Part shown: piece by piece, positions 36,874-46,587 of the stretch
How positions within the stretch are numbered: the stretch's first letter is position 1
Layout: every line of letters begins with the position of its first letter
Source of the DNA: Bacteroidota bacterium
Lineage (GTDB): Bacteria; Bacteroidota; Bacteroidia; AKYH767-A; OLB10
Length of the DNA: 64,000 bases
Direction of reading: 5' to 3'
NCBI GenBank assembly: GCA_016713925.1
Contig: JADJOH010000006.1
Span: 124,001-188,000 of the forward strand
Position numbers and translations under genes: made by a program
The notes under the pieces: generated by a model
What the model was told of the DNA's origin: nothing
What the model saw: the letters and a program-made list of their open reading frames with translations, nothing else
The model's database searches: none

Positions 36874-38281
36874 ATGGAAAAAATAAAATTCGGAACGGAC
36901 GGATGGAGAGCAATTATTGCTAAAGAATTTACAGTGGCTAATGTTGCACGTGTAGCGGAAGGTACAGCCAAATGGTTGCTTTCACAATCTAAGAATCCTT
37001 CCATTGTACTAGGGCACGATTGTAGATTTGCCGGTGAATTGTTTTGCGATACAGTAGCAAAGGTCATGTGTCCGATGGGAGTGAAAGTTTCATTGGCAAA
37101 AGATTTTGTCAGCACACCGATGATTTCATTGGGTGCCGTGAAAATGAAAAAAGATCTGGGTATTATCATTACCGCGAGTCATAATCCTCCCGAATATAAT
37201 GGTTTCAAGTTGAAAGGGTCTTTTGGTGGACCTTTGCAGCCTGCTCTCGTTGCAGAAATTGAAAACCTGATACCGGATGTTTGTACGGTGAAGTTCGAAA
37301 ACATGGAATTAGCCACATTTGAGAAGAGCGGGTTGCTGGAGTATGTCAACCTGGAAGATATGTATGTGGAGCATGTGAAAGCGCATTTTGATTTGGATGT
37401 GATTCGCAAATCCGGTTTGCATCTTGCCTATGATGCGATGTATGGCGCCGGACAAAATGTAATGAAACGCCTTTTGCCGGAGTTGACATTTTTGCATTGT
37501 GATTATAACCCCTCGTTCATGGGACAGGCCCCGGAACCCATTCATAAGAACCTGACTGAGTTTTCAAATCTGATTAAGAATAGCGGAAAGATCGATTCCG
37601 GTTTGGTAACAGATGGCGATGCCGATCGTTTAGGTTTCTACGACGGTAAGGGGAAACTTTGTGGACTCTCATCATATTATCCTCTTGTTGATTCATTATC
37701 TCCACAAGTACAAAGGACTCTCCGGTAAAGTATGCACTGCTTTCTCTACCACACCGAAAGTGGCGAAAATTTGCAAGCATTATGGACTAGAGATGGAAAC
37801 AGTGAAAATTGGTTTTAAGTACATCGCCGAAATAATGATTAAGGAAGATGTGTTACTCGGCGGTGAAGAGTCAGGAGGGATAGCGATTAAAGGGCATATC
37901 CCCGAGAGAGACGGCATCTGGATCGGTTTAACGATTTGGGAATTTATGGCGAAGAGTGGAAAGACCCTGAACGATCTGATTGACGAAGTGTATGAGATAG
38001 TTGGGAAATTTTCATTTGAGAGAAATGATCTTCACATCAAGGAAGAAATTAAACAGCGCGTCCTTCAAAATTGCAAAGCAGGAAATTATACTTCTTTCGG
38101 CAAATTTAAAGTTACCAGAACGGAGGATCTCGATGGCTTCAAGTATTTCTTTGAGAATGGCGATTGGCTGATGATTCGTGCTTCCGGTACGGAACCGGTG
38201 CTAAGAACCTATGCTGAGTCTGCTTCTAAAGATGCCGCCTTTGAAATACTTAATACTGCCAAAGAAGTACTTCTGAATTGA
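36874..38281 (+). CDS. Phosphoglucomutase / phosphomannomutase, one frameshift
   Basis: Interconverts hexose 1- and 6-phosphates via a phosphoserine. About 468 residues once one A is removed from AAA at 37654-37656, which gives GKGNFVDSHHIILLL instead of a premature end. Motifs: FGTDGWRA at residues 6-13, the phosphoserine loop TASHNPPEYNGF with Ser102, the metal loop DGDADR at 247-252, the sugar loop GGEESGG, and the phosphate loop RASGTEP near the C-terminus. These place it in the alpha-D-phosphohexomutase family. Whether it prefers glucose, mannose or glucosamine cannot be said. Confidence 0.92.
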
Positions 38282-38307
38282 TGGATGTTTTCATCGGATA
38301 AGACGGA

Positions 38308-39255
38308 ATGCATCTTTTCACAAAAAGAATAGTAAACCACATCACTGCTTTATTGGCGGTGATGTGTTTTTATAGCCCTTTGCAAGCTCAAACCGGTGAC
38401 ACGATTTCCGATAAAGGATTTTGGTATGCATCCTCCGAATACAAACGGGAGCGCGGACGAATAATGGCGTTCTCTACTGCAAGTATTTATGCAGGAAGTA
38501 TGGTGGGATTGTATTCCGTCTGGTATAAAGATTATCCGCTTTCGGGTTTTCATCGATTTAATGACAATGAGGAATGGTTGCAAATGGATAAAGTAGGACA
38601 TTGTGGCTCGGCTTATTATCTTTCACGGTGGAACAGTGAGTTGGTGGGGTGGACGGGACTCTCCCCGAAAAAATCTGCAATTTGGGGCGCCGGCATCAGC
38701 TATACGTTTTTGCTCAGTGTAGAAATGCTGGATGGCCACTCTAAAGAATGGGGTTTTTCTACCGGAGATCTAATCGCGAACACCATAGGTACCGGACTTT
38801 TTCTCGGACAGGCATTGGGTTGGAAAGAACAAAGGATTTCTTTTAAATTATCCTATACTAAAAGTCCGCTGGCTAATCAACGTCCCTCTATCTTCGGTTC
38901 CAATATTGCTGAGAATGTCCTGAAGGATTACAATGGACAAACCTATTGGTTGTCTTTTAATCTTGCTGATTTTATGAAAAAGTCTTCATTACCGGCCTGG
39001 CTTAATATTGCTGTTGGATATGGAGCTAACAATATGCTGACGGCGAATGTTGAAGAGACACCGGAAGGACTAAAGTATCCCGGCGAACGCTATCGACAGT
39101 TTTATATTTCTCCGGATATTGAATGGTCGAAAATACCGGTTAAAAGTGGTGCATTGAAAGCTTTATTTAAAGTACTCGGATGTATTAAATTTCCTGCTCC
39201 TGCACTGGAGTATCGCAAAAACAGTGGACTTATTTTCCACGGTCTATATTTTTGA
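38308..39255 (+). CDS. DUF2279 family protein
   Basis: A 315-residue exported protein with a signal peptide ending PLQAQ. Two membrane-like helices and the segment WLQMDKVGHCGSAYYLSRWN (residues 90-109) with DKVGH are diagnostic of DUF2279 (YfiM-like). GHSKEWGFSTGDLIANTIGT follows. The end is a small beta-barrel-like region with aromatic strands. Function is unknown. It follows the mutase gene by 26 bp and may be co-transcribed with it. Confidence 0.75.
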   Translation: MHLFTKRIVNHITALLAVMCFYSPLQAQTGDTISDKGFWYASSEYKRERGRIMAFSTASIYAGSMVGLYSVWYKDYPLSGFHRFNDNEEWLQMDKVGHCGSAYYLSRWNSELVGWTGLSPKKSAIWGAGISYTFLLSVEMLDGHSKEWGFSTGDLIANTIGTGLFLGQALGWKEQRISFKLSYTKSPLANQRPSIFGSNIAENVLKDYNGQTYWLSFNLADFMKKSSLPAWLNIAVGYGANNMLTANVEETPEGLKYPGERYRQFYISPDIEWSKIPVKSGALKALFKVLGCIKFPAPALEYRKNSGLIFHGLYF

Positions 39256-39269
39256 AAAGGGGAATGCAG

Positions 39270-40004
39270 TTATTTTGATGCTTTCTTTTTCTTCTTCGCC
39301 GGATCTTCGTGAAAGAAATATTTGATGTCAATTCCGAAATAGTCGCCTTCTAAACTTGTTCTGCCAATGGAGGAAAAAGGCTTGGTGAAATCTCTGTCCG
39401 GATAATATTCAATAAGTGTATCATATAAAGTTTGCAAGGCACGGTGATAAACAAATCCAACGTAAAAATAACCGGATTTAGCAGTACGATACTCGACACC
39501 TAAATTGGCAATAACACCGGCACTTACTTTTTGTCGACGGGCACTGTAGTGGGAATAATAATCTTTGAACGTAGCCACATCGGAGGGGAATATGTTCATT
39601 TGAGCCCCCAGACCGGCATCCATCCATAACTTCTCATCCAATTGAATAAACACCAGTGCAGTGACAGGTATTTCATATCCGATAATAGAAAATCCACCAC
39701 CGCCCGTAAATGTGGTGTCAGTTAGAGTGAGATCATAATTTCTTTTGGTATAGATGATCCCGGTTTCCATGGATAGTCGCTTTGTGAAACCATGTCGCAC
39801 CAGTCCTCCAAAGCTAATCCCCGACTGTTGTACAATGCTGTAGGTAATAGCTGAGTCGCTGAAATTCTTTGGTCCGGTCCGGAGAAAACTATTTGGAAAG
39901 CTGGGACGTAGACAAACTCCAAAAGTGGTGACACCCTGCTGCGCTGTTGCTTCAAAAAACAGCAAAAGACTGAATAAAAATGCCAGACTTATTTTAATTT
40001 TCAT
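39270..40004 (-). CDS. Outer-membrane beta-barrel protein (PorT-like)
   Basis: A 244-residue protein from ATG 40004, with a signal peptide ending FEATAQ. Alternating hydrophobic strands with terminal aromatics (MDAGLGAQMNIF, YFYVGFVYHRALQTLYD, GDYFGIDIKYFFHE) predict an eight-stranded barrel of the PorT/OMP_b-brl_2 type. The C-terminal tail is an unusual KKKKKASK. It is convergent with the DUF2279 gene. No specific role is known. Confidence 0.6.
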   Translation of the reverse strand: MKIKISLAFLFSLLLFFEATAQQGVTTFGVCLRPSFPNSFLRTGPKNFSDSAITYSIVQQSGISFGGLVRHGFTKRLSMETGIIYTKRNYDLTLTDTTFTGGGGFSIIGYEIPVTALVFIQLDEKLWMDAGLGAQMNIFPSDVATFKDYYSHYSARRQKVSAGVIANLGVEYRTAKSGYFYVGFVYHRALQTLYDTLIEYYPDRDFTKPFSSIGRTSLEGDYFGIDIKYFFHEDPAKKKKKASK

Positions 40005-40060
40005 ATGCTTTTGCAAAGAAAGGAAATCTTGATGATTTTTAGTTTTTGAGTGAACTATTT

Positions 40061-40648
40061 CTAATTGTTCGTGAGCTGAAAGTAGATTTTTCCAACTATT
40101 ATTTCAGCTTCTACCAAAATACAAATGCCGAGATGGTAGGTATAAAAATTACTTTTGCCATCCGGAAGAATCAATTCGTAACGATGTTTACCTGCCGGTT
40201 TAATGTTGAGGAAATCTCCGTAGGTATCAGAATACACCATGAATACGCCAATGGGTTCTTCAAAATACAACTTGCATAAATTATAAGGAATAGATTTTTG
40301 ACTGATTTTACTTTCTCGCTTTTGTGATTGTACCGTATATCCGTATTTGGAATGTGTGGTTTTGGTATTTATATGTTCCTTGCCGTTATTGTGTTGAGTC
40401 GCTAAAGAATGGAGAAGCGTGTTATTATCAAATTGGGAAGTGATTCGATAAACAATATTTACACGCACCATTTTTTGAATCAAAATCTTGCTTTCAATCA
40501 GAAAATCAGATTTTGTCTTTCCATGACGTTGCGCTGTCATTATGCCGATAGGCTCATCTTTATACCTGATGGCATAGGTGAGAAGCTGCGCTTCCACTCG
40601 GGTGCTCGCTACAATTTGAAGAAGGAAGAATAGCAGGACTATTCGCAT
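40061..40648 (-). CDS. Secreted protein, DUF6134-like
   Basis: A 195-residue protein with a signal peptide ending RVEAQ. LTYAIRYKDEPIGIMTAQR and YTVQSQKRES are features of a small strand-rich periplasmic family (DUF6134 or DUF3108-like). It lies downstream of the hydrolase-like gene, on the same strand, behind a terminator. The function is unknown and the family link is tentative. Confidence 0.5.
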   Translation of the reverse strand: MRIVLLFFLLQIVASTRVEAQLLTYAIRYKDEPIGIMTAQRHGKTKSDFLIESKILIQKMVRVNIVYRITSQFDNNTLLHSLATQHNNGKEHINTKTTHSKYGYTVQSQKRESKISQKSIPYNLCKLYFEEPIGVFMVYSDTYGDFLNIKPAGKHRYELILPDGKSNFYTYHLGICILVEAEIIVGKIYFQLTNN

Positions 40649-40657
40649 GGGTGGTAT

Positions 40658-40695
40658 AAAAAAGCCACCGGCAATAAAAAACCGGTGGCTTTTAT
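40658..40695 (-). terminator. Rho-independent terminator
   Basis: A 12-bp stem of the form AAAAGCCACCGG / CCGGTGGCTTTT, with T-rich or A-rich ends, between two leftward genes. It ends the transcript of the 40710-42278 gene. Confidence 0.8.
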
Positions 40696-40709
40696 TTTTG
40701 TTTGAAGGA

Positions 40710-42278
40710 TTAACGGAAAACGACTCTGCTTGTTGCAGTACCTCTGTCTAATTGCACATTTACGATATATAAACCGGCATCCAGATCCTTTCTTTCTAAC
40801 GTATAGCTTTTCTGATCCACCGGACCGGAAGAATGCACCAATTTACCTGTGATATCATATACTAACACATTGCGTATGATTTCATTGTTTTTCGAACTGA
40901 TAAGTGTACGATTTTCCGCAGGATTAGGTGTAAAACTGATACCGGCATCGCTTACAGACGGGTTATTTAAACCTGTTGAAAGATTCAGGCAGTACACAAT
41001 TCTTGGATTGAGATATCCCATCACTGTATCTAAATAAGCCAATGCTTTTGCCTTGGACATATCCGGATTGGTGAGGAGCGCATTCGCATAGGCTGTATCA
41101 CCTTTCGTGTTGTAGGGTGGAGGAAGAAAAGATGCATAGAAAACAGTGGCCAAAGAATCATACCATTCCCATGGACCTGCTTGCTGCGCAGGCACAGTGA
41201 CCAAAGGATATAATCCTTCATAGCCTTCATTGATGGTGTTGGCATAAGTAGTAAGTGCATCAGTAAAACCGGCATTGGCAAAACAGTCATTGTTCCCTTT
41301 TTCAAAGGCCAGACGAACTGCTTCGCGACTTCCGCCTACTTCTACTACGAAATCACCGGTAGTAGGTACAATTACATCACCGACACCATAAGGGGCAAAG
41401 GGATCTCCAACGACGTGGAAGGCAACGATGGGTGCATCGCCGGGTTCTAACCAGGAAGTGTCTCCAATAGCACCACCCAAATTGAAAACGAATTGAACCT
41501 TTGAATTATAACCGGGTGAGTTGTTGGGGTAGTTCAATTGTGGAATGCCACCATACCCTTCAAAATCTCCTAATAATGCCTGATTTACATACGATTGGCC
41601 TGCTGTAAATCCATAAGTGGCGTTGTTTGAATTCGCAAGAAACTTTGTCAGAGAAATTTCAGCAGGATCATCTAATGTAGCGTAAGCAAGAGCGATATAA
41701 CCACCTGTACCAACACCTCCTAAAATGATTTTAGAAGTATCAATACCAAAATCATTGCCTCCGGTATCTGCATTGGCTCTGAAATAACGGACGCAAGCCT
41801 TAGCATCCAGAAAAGCACGGTAAACCGCCTGTAATAATGTTCCTGTACGGATATCCTGTCCTGTAGCTCCGGAAGCTTGTGGATTCCATCCCAAACGATA
41901 CGACATAGCGGCAGCCACATACCCTCTTTTCGCAAGAGAAGTACACATGGCTACTATATTGCTATCTCTTCTGGAACCTGTTGGCTGACCATTGATAACC
42001 GGAGGAAGGAAGCTTCCCGTATGCATAACGATGACCAATGGTCTTTCCGTGAGTGGGTCGACTGCTCCGGACGGAGTATACACATCCATTTTTAATGTAT
42101 CCATTGCCGGACCTCCTCCGGAGAGTGCACCAATAACGGTGATATTTTGTCCATAAATCACACTATTGGTTCGTGCAGCTGCGGGAAATATTTCTGTCAC
42201 ATATCGCTGTGCGTGCACCTGAATAGAGGCCCCTGCGACAAAGAGTGACATTAAGGCAATTTGTAAAGATTTTTTCAT
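40710..42278 (-). CDS. T9SS type A secreted alpha/beta-hydrolase-like protein lacking the Ser nucleophile
   Basis: A 522-residue protein: signal peptide ending QVHAQ, hydrolase-like domain at about 60-440, type A tail at about 450-522 (SFTPNPAENRTLISSKNN, DLDAGLYIVNV). The domain resembles carboxylesterase/BD-FAE enzymes (DAKACVRYFRANADTGGN, then the strand-turn-helix). Where GxSxG is expected it reads GVGTG (residues 188-192), so Gly190 replaces the nucleophile Ser. It is probably a non-catalytic or alternative-chemistry member. It is exported and likely surface-attached. Gene lengths around it are normal, so this is not a frame error. Confidence 0.72.
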   Translation of the reverse strand: MKKSLQIALMSLFVAGASIQVHAQRYVTEIFPAAARTNSVIYGQNITVIGALSGGGPAMDTLKMDVYTPSGAVDPLTERPLVIVMHTGSFLPPVINGQPTGSRRDSNIVAMCTSLAKRGYVAAAMSYRLGWNPQASGATGQDIRTGTLLQAVYRAFLDAKACVRYFRANADTGGNDFGIDTSKIILGGVGTGGYIALAYATLDDPAEISLTKFLANSNNATYGFTAGQSYVNQALLGDFEGYGGIPQLNYPNNSPGYNSKVQFVFNLGGAIGDTSWLEPGDAPIVAFHVVGDPFAPYGVGDVIVPTTGDFVVEVGGSREAVRLAFEKGNNDCFANAGFTDALTTYANTINEGYEGLYPLVTVPAQQAGPWEWYDSLATVFYASFLPPPYNTKGDTAYANALLTNPDMSKAKALAYLDTVMGYLNPRIVYCLNLSTGLNNPSVSDAGISFTPNPAENRTLISSKNNEIIRNVLVYDITGKLVHSSGPVDQKSYTLERKDLDAGLYIVNVQLDRGTATSRVVFR

Positions 42279-42377
42279 GCTTTGTGGTTTTTGATTGGGG
42301 TAAAGATAATGAGTTTCTTTTCTTAATTAATTATCATGAATTATTTAAAGGATGAATTAATTCATGAACTTTGTCCT

Positions 42378-44026
42378 ATGCAGCTGTTGTTTAAAATAAC
42401 CATGATTCTTTTTCTAATGGTTTCAGGAGGTCCCCATACTCTCGCTCAATGCATTAGTGTTTTTCCATATTCTGAGAATTTTGAAGCTGTGAGTAGTCCC
42501 TGGACCAGTGGGGGAGTTAACTCCGATTGGACATTGGGATCTCCCTCTAAATCAACGATAAACGCTGCAGGTAGCGGTGTCCAATGCTGGATAACCGGCG
42601 GATTAACAAACGCGCCTTATAATGGCGGACAAAAATCCTGGCTGCAAAGTCCCTGCTTTGACTTTTCCGGTCTGAATTATCCCTATCTGAGTTTTCTGAT
42701 TTTCTGGGATACGGAGAGACAATATGATGGAGGAAATCTTCAGTATTCTTTGAATTCCGGAACATCCTGGATCAATGTTGGGTCCTCGGGTGGTGGCTCG
42801 GATTGTAAAACGAAAAATTGGTTCAATGCCGGTAACATCAACAATCTGGCGGGATTGGCTTCCCCTCAACAGGGATGGTCAGGAACTACATCTTCCACTT
42901 CAGGTTCTTGTCTGGGAGGAAATGGAAGCGGAGAGTGGAAGCAAGCCGGCTATTGTTTGAGTAACCTGGCAGGTGAGGCGAATGTGATATTCCGGTTTAC
43001 GTTTAGCTCGGGTACTACCTGCAATGATTATGATGGAATGGCTATTGATAGTTTCTCCATTTCCGAACTGGCGTTTCCTGCATTTGATTTTACTTACACC
43101 TGTGAAACGGACAGAAGAGTGCTTTTTACCGGAACCGGAGGTGATTGTCCTTCTCAATACCAATGGGATTTCGGAGATCCTTCTTCTTCGTCAAATGCAT
43201 CAAATCTTATCTCCGATACACATACTTTTTCAACGCCCGGAAGCTATTCGGTAGTCTTTACGATGAATGAGCCTTGTATTGGAAATCTGGGAATAAGAAG
43301 AACAGTAATCATCCCTGAACTAACCTCAACTTCCTACCCTGTCTCTTGTCCCGGAATAGCTGATGGTGCTATCAGCGTAGATGTTGGAGGATTGCAGAAT
43401 CCCTCTTTCAATTGGAATGTTATACCAGCAAATACTACAGATTCTATTTATGGACTTGAGGCCGGAAATTATCAGGTAACAGTGTCCGGTGATTCAGCTT
43501 GTACACAATCGCTAAGTATTGCCCTGGACTTTGATCCCGATGCCATTCCAAAGCCTGCGTTGCCCGATAAATTGCTGATATGTCCGGGAGAGGAATTACT
43601 TCTCGATCCCGGAGTATTTGACACCTATTTATGGAGTACGGGAAGCCTTGATCCGGTGATCTCGGTGAATGATATCGGATGGTATAGCGTAACGGTAACG
43701 AATCAGGCAGGATGTATTGGAGCTGATTCTGTATTACTCCTCCAGAATTGTTTTACAGGAGTATATGTTCCATCTGCTTTCAGCCCAAATGCGGATGGAA
43801 AAATGATGTTTTTAAAGCGTATTCGGGTGCGGTGGAAGATTTCCGGTTAACAATTTATAATCGGTTTGGTGCTAAAGTTTTTATTTCTTCTTCTCAGGAT
43901 GATGGATGGGATGGAAGAAGCAATAGCAGAGATTGTCAGGAGGGACTATATATCTGGCAGATCGACTATCGTAACCCACAAAATAAACTGCAAACCATCA
44001 GGGGCAGGGTTTTGTTGTTGAGATAA
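42378..44026 (+). CDS. T9SS type B secreted protein (MAM-PKD-SprB-like), one frameshift
   Basis: About 549 residues after adding one A to the A5 run at 43799-43803, which joins AFSPNADGK to NDVFKAYSGAVEDFRL. ATG 42378 starts a signal peptide ending HTLAQ. Regions: MAM-like jelly roll about 25-220, PKD-like fold about 225-300 (YQWDFGDPSSSSNASN), a SprB-type repeat about 310-380 (SCPGIADGAISVDVGGLQNP), an Ig-like unit, then the gliding-motility type C-terminal domain (GLYIWQIDYRNPQNKL) that directs type IX export. A large adhesin-like surface protein is expected. Confidence 0.75.
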
Positions 44027-44167
44027 ATGGAAATCAGGTGGACTTCCGGATTTTTATAAGCAGGGATTTGCCCATTCAATAAGCTGAATATTAATTAATT
44101 AGTGTTTAAAGTGAGTAAAATCACAAGAATTGACATTTATTGTACAGAATTCATTCTAAAAGGCATC

Positions 44168-44175
44168 TATCTTTG
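44168..44175 (+). promoter_or_regulatory. -7 box upstream of the MbnP/MbnH-like locus
   Basis: TATCTTTG matches TAnnTTTG and lies 6 bp before the first gene of the locus. There is no TTG at the usual 19 bases. If used, the transcript would be nearly leaderless or start inside the first codons. Confidence 0.4.
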
Positions 44176-44181
44176 TTCTAA

Positions 44182-44550
44182 ATGTTAAAAGCACTGGCAA
44201 GTGGAGTTTTGATTTTGATTCTGTTGATGGAATCAGGAAGTAAATCCATTTTGTTTTTAAATTTTGAAATTCATAAAGAATATATTGCTCAGCAGTTATG
44301 TGAGAAAAAGGATGTTCCGGAAAACAGATGTCAGGGAAATTGTCAATTAAGTAAGGAAATTAAGGAACAAGACGCCAGGGAAAATAAACAAATGCCTGTA
44401 ATGACGGTTAAATCTGAGGTGAGTGTTTTCGAATTACCTTCTTTTAAAGTTTTGTTTTTTAACCATTGTCTTGTTTTGATTCAGAATGAAGAACTTTTAT
44501 TTACACGGGTTGGTTATCCCCGGGATGTTTTGCGACCACCTTCTGTATAA
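44182..44550 (+). CDS. Small membrane-anchored protein with Cys motif, in MbnP/MbnH-like locus
   Basis: A 122-residue protein with one N-terminal hydrophobic segment (MLKALASGVLILILLMESG), then a Cys motif: Cys40, Cys50 and Cys54 in CEKKDVPENRCQGNCQLSKE, i.e. Cx9Cx3C. A second hydrophobic stretch is at about 82-98. Small proteins with this motif occur in Bacteroidota near metal-transport genes, as far as I recall; no function is established. It is the first gene of the set that continues with the MbnP-like lipoprotein, 143 bp downstream. A metal-binding or redox role is inferred from the cysteines and context. Confidence 0.55.
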   Translation: MLKALASGVLILILLMESGSKSILFLNFEIHKEYIAQQLCEKKDVPENRCQGNCQLSKEIKEQDARENKQMPVMTVKSEVSVFELPSFKVLFFNHCLVLIQNEELLFTRVGYPRDVLRPPSV

Positions 44551-44693
44551 TACACTTAATTAAATAAACTTTTAAAATGTAATTGATGGATGGAATATCT
44601 TAGTCCATCAGCTATCTTTTTATAGGGTTTATTGTTTTAAATAAAGTAGTATTATCATCAGAAAAATAAAATAATTTTAAAACAATTACTAAA

Positions 44694-45479
44694 ATGAAAA
44701 AAATAAATATTCTATTGGCAATGTTGTCTGTTGCTGCTATAACCTTTACTTCATGTAAAGATGACAAAGACGATTCCAATAACTCCGGTCCGGCGCAACC
44801 CGGCACAGTTACCCTTGATCTCACAAATGTTGCCGGTACAGTAAATGTTGATGAAACCGGAGCGACAAGTTATACCAATAGTAGCGGTGAGAGTTTTACT
44901 GTAACAAAACTAAAGTACTATATTTCTAATGTAAGATTGCTGAATGCAGATTCGGTGGTGTATTCACTTCCTGATGGATACTTTCTCGTCGATGAATCCA
45001 ATCAACCAAGTACTAAACTTTCATTCCCGAATGTTCCCGGTGGGGCTTATACTTCCATTAAGTTTACACTCGGAGTTGATTCGGCCCGTAATGTTAGCGG
45101 TGCACAAACAGGTGCTTTAGATCCTGCTAATGGCATGTTCTGGACATGGTCTAGTGGCTATATCTTCTATAAACTCGAGGGTACTTCGCCTGCTGCTTCC
45201 GGTGGTATAACTTACCATATCGGTGGATTCAGAGATGCAAATAATACCAATGCCATTCGTGAAGTGGAAGTTGATTTTATGGGCAGCTCGTTGCAGGTGG
45301 ATGGAAGTCGTGAAGCAGAAATTCATGTGCTGGCCGACGTGTTGAAATTATTTTCAACTCCGAATACCATCAGCATTGCCAGTATTAATTTTCAAATGGC
45401 TCCCGGTGGCAATGCACTTCTTATTGCTGATAATTATGCGCAAATGTTCAGCTTCGACCATTTGCACAATGGTCATTAA
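44694..45479 (+). CDS. mbnP-like: MbnP-like copper-binding lipoprotein
   Basis: A 261-residue SPII lipoprotein: signal ends FTSC (Cys21), then an Asp/Lys-rich linker. KLKYYISNVRLLN (residues 72-84) and GVDSARNVSGAQTGALDPAN with FWTWSSGYIF (about 127-157) are the signatures of the MbnP family. Trp150 and Trp152 lie in the segment where, in characterised MbnP, a tryptophan is oxidised to kynurenine by MbnH. His175 (YHIGGF) and the His-rich end FDHLHNGH are possible metal ligands. The next gene is an MbnH-like di-heme protein, which strengthens the call. Outside methanobactin operons this pair is thought to handle copper. Confidence 0.8.
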   Translation: MKKINILLAMLSVAAITFTSCKDDKDDSNNSGPAQPGTVTLDLTNVAGTVNVDETGATSYTNSSGESFTVTKLKYYISNVRLLNADSVVYSLPDGYFLVDESNQPSTKLSFPNVPGGAYTSIKFTLGVDSARNVSGAQTGALDPANGMFWTWSSGYIFYKLEGTSPAASGGITYHIGGFRDANNTNAIREVEVDFMGSSLQVDGSREAEIHVLADVLKLFSTPNTISIASINFQMAPGGNALLIADNYAQMFSFDHLHNGH

Positions 45480-45552
45480 TCATTCTTAAAGCTAGAACAT
45501 GATTCCGGCATGACATCGTTCATGTCATGCCGGTTTCTCAAGACCAATTCAT

Positions 45553-46587
45553 ATGTATAGGATCGTTGGAGTACTGCTCTTCATTTCATTTCTATCAATA
45601 TTGCAGGCATGTAGTCCTGATGATAAGAATGAATCTAACGGAAATGGTGTAACGTTTTATATTCCGGATGGATTTCCTGCACCGGTGTATAATTTTCAAA
45701 ATAATCCCATTACTCCTTCCGGCTTTGCATTGGGTCGTAAATTATTTTATGATCCCATTCTCTCGCGTGACAGTTCTATTTCCTGCGGCTCTTGTCATCA
45801 GCAGTTTGTCGCTTTTGCTCATGCAGATCATACCTTGAGTCATGGTATAGATGGACTTCTGGGAACACGAAATTCACCAGCCTTATTCAATATAGCCTGG
45901 TATCCGAGTTTTATGTGGGATGGAGGTGTAAACCACCTCGAGGTGCAACCACTCGCTCCAATTGCCAATCCGGTGGAGATGGATGAATCCATAGCGAACG
46001 TCATTGTGAAATTGCAAAGAAGTCTTACCTATCAGGCAATGTATCAATCTGCTTTCGGAACAGATAGTGTCACCACTCAGTTAACCATGAGAGCACTCGC
46101 TCAATTTATGGGATCCATGATTTCGGCGAATTCGAAATATGATAAATACCGTGAAGGCAAAGGGGCTTTAACTTCTCCGGAGTTGAACGGTCTTCAATTA
46201 TTCAGAACCCATTGCGAGAGTTGTCATTCTGAACCACTCTTAACAGACATGCAGTTTAGGAATAATGGTCTTGATAACACATTTGATAGTGATCCGGGTA
46301 GAGCAAAGATTACCAATCTTCCTCAGGATTCCGGGTTATTTAAAGTCCCTTCACTTCGAAATATAGCTTTAACGTATCCGTATATGCACGATGGCCGGTT
46401 TCAAAATCTGGGTCAGGTGTTGGATCACTACATGACAGGGATCAAGCAAAGTGCAACATTAGATCCATTGTTAAGTACAGGCGGTATTCCATTGAATCCA
46501 CAGGATAAAAGTGATATTATCAGCTTTCTGGAAACGTTAACGGATCAAAAATTTATTACCGACAGGAGATTTAAAGAAGTGCAATGA
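45553..46587 (+). CDS. mbnH-like: MbnH/MauG-like di-heme cytochrome c peroxidase family lipoprotein
   Basis: A 344-residue protein with an SPII signal (LSILQAC, Cys20), so attached to a membrane facing the periplasm. Two haem c sites: CGSCH at 78-82 and CESCH at 221-225. PSFMWDGG (Trp122) provides the Trp between the haems seen in MauG-type enzymes. YPYMHDGRF (Met278, His279) is near the second haem pocket, in the position where MauG-type proteins differ from true peroxidases. It starts 73 bp after the MbnP-like gene and overlaps the next start by 4 bp, so it belongs to one operon. The inferred job is oxidative maturation of the MbnP-like partner; a classic H2O2 peroxidase is the alternative. 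Confidence 0.85.
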   Translation: MYRIVGVLLFISFLSILQACSPDDKNESNGNGVTFYIPDGFPAPVYNFQNNPITPSGFALGRKLFYDPILSRDSSISCGSCHQQFVAFAHADHTLSHGIDGLLGTRNSPALFNIAWYPSFMWDGGVNHLEVQPLAPIANPVEMDESIANVIVKLQRSLTYQAMYQSAFGTDSVTTQLTMRALAQFMGSMISANSKYDKYREGKGALTSPELNGLQLFRTHCESCHSEPLLTDMQFRNNGLDNTFDSDPGRAKITNLPQDSGLFKVPSLRNIALTYPYMHDGRFQNLGQVLDHYMTGIKQSATLDPLLSTGGIPLNPQDKSDIISFLETLTDQKFITDRRFKEVQ

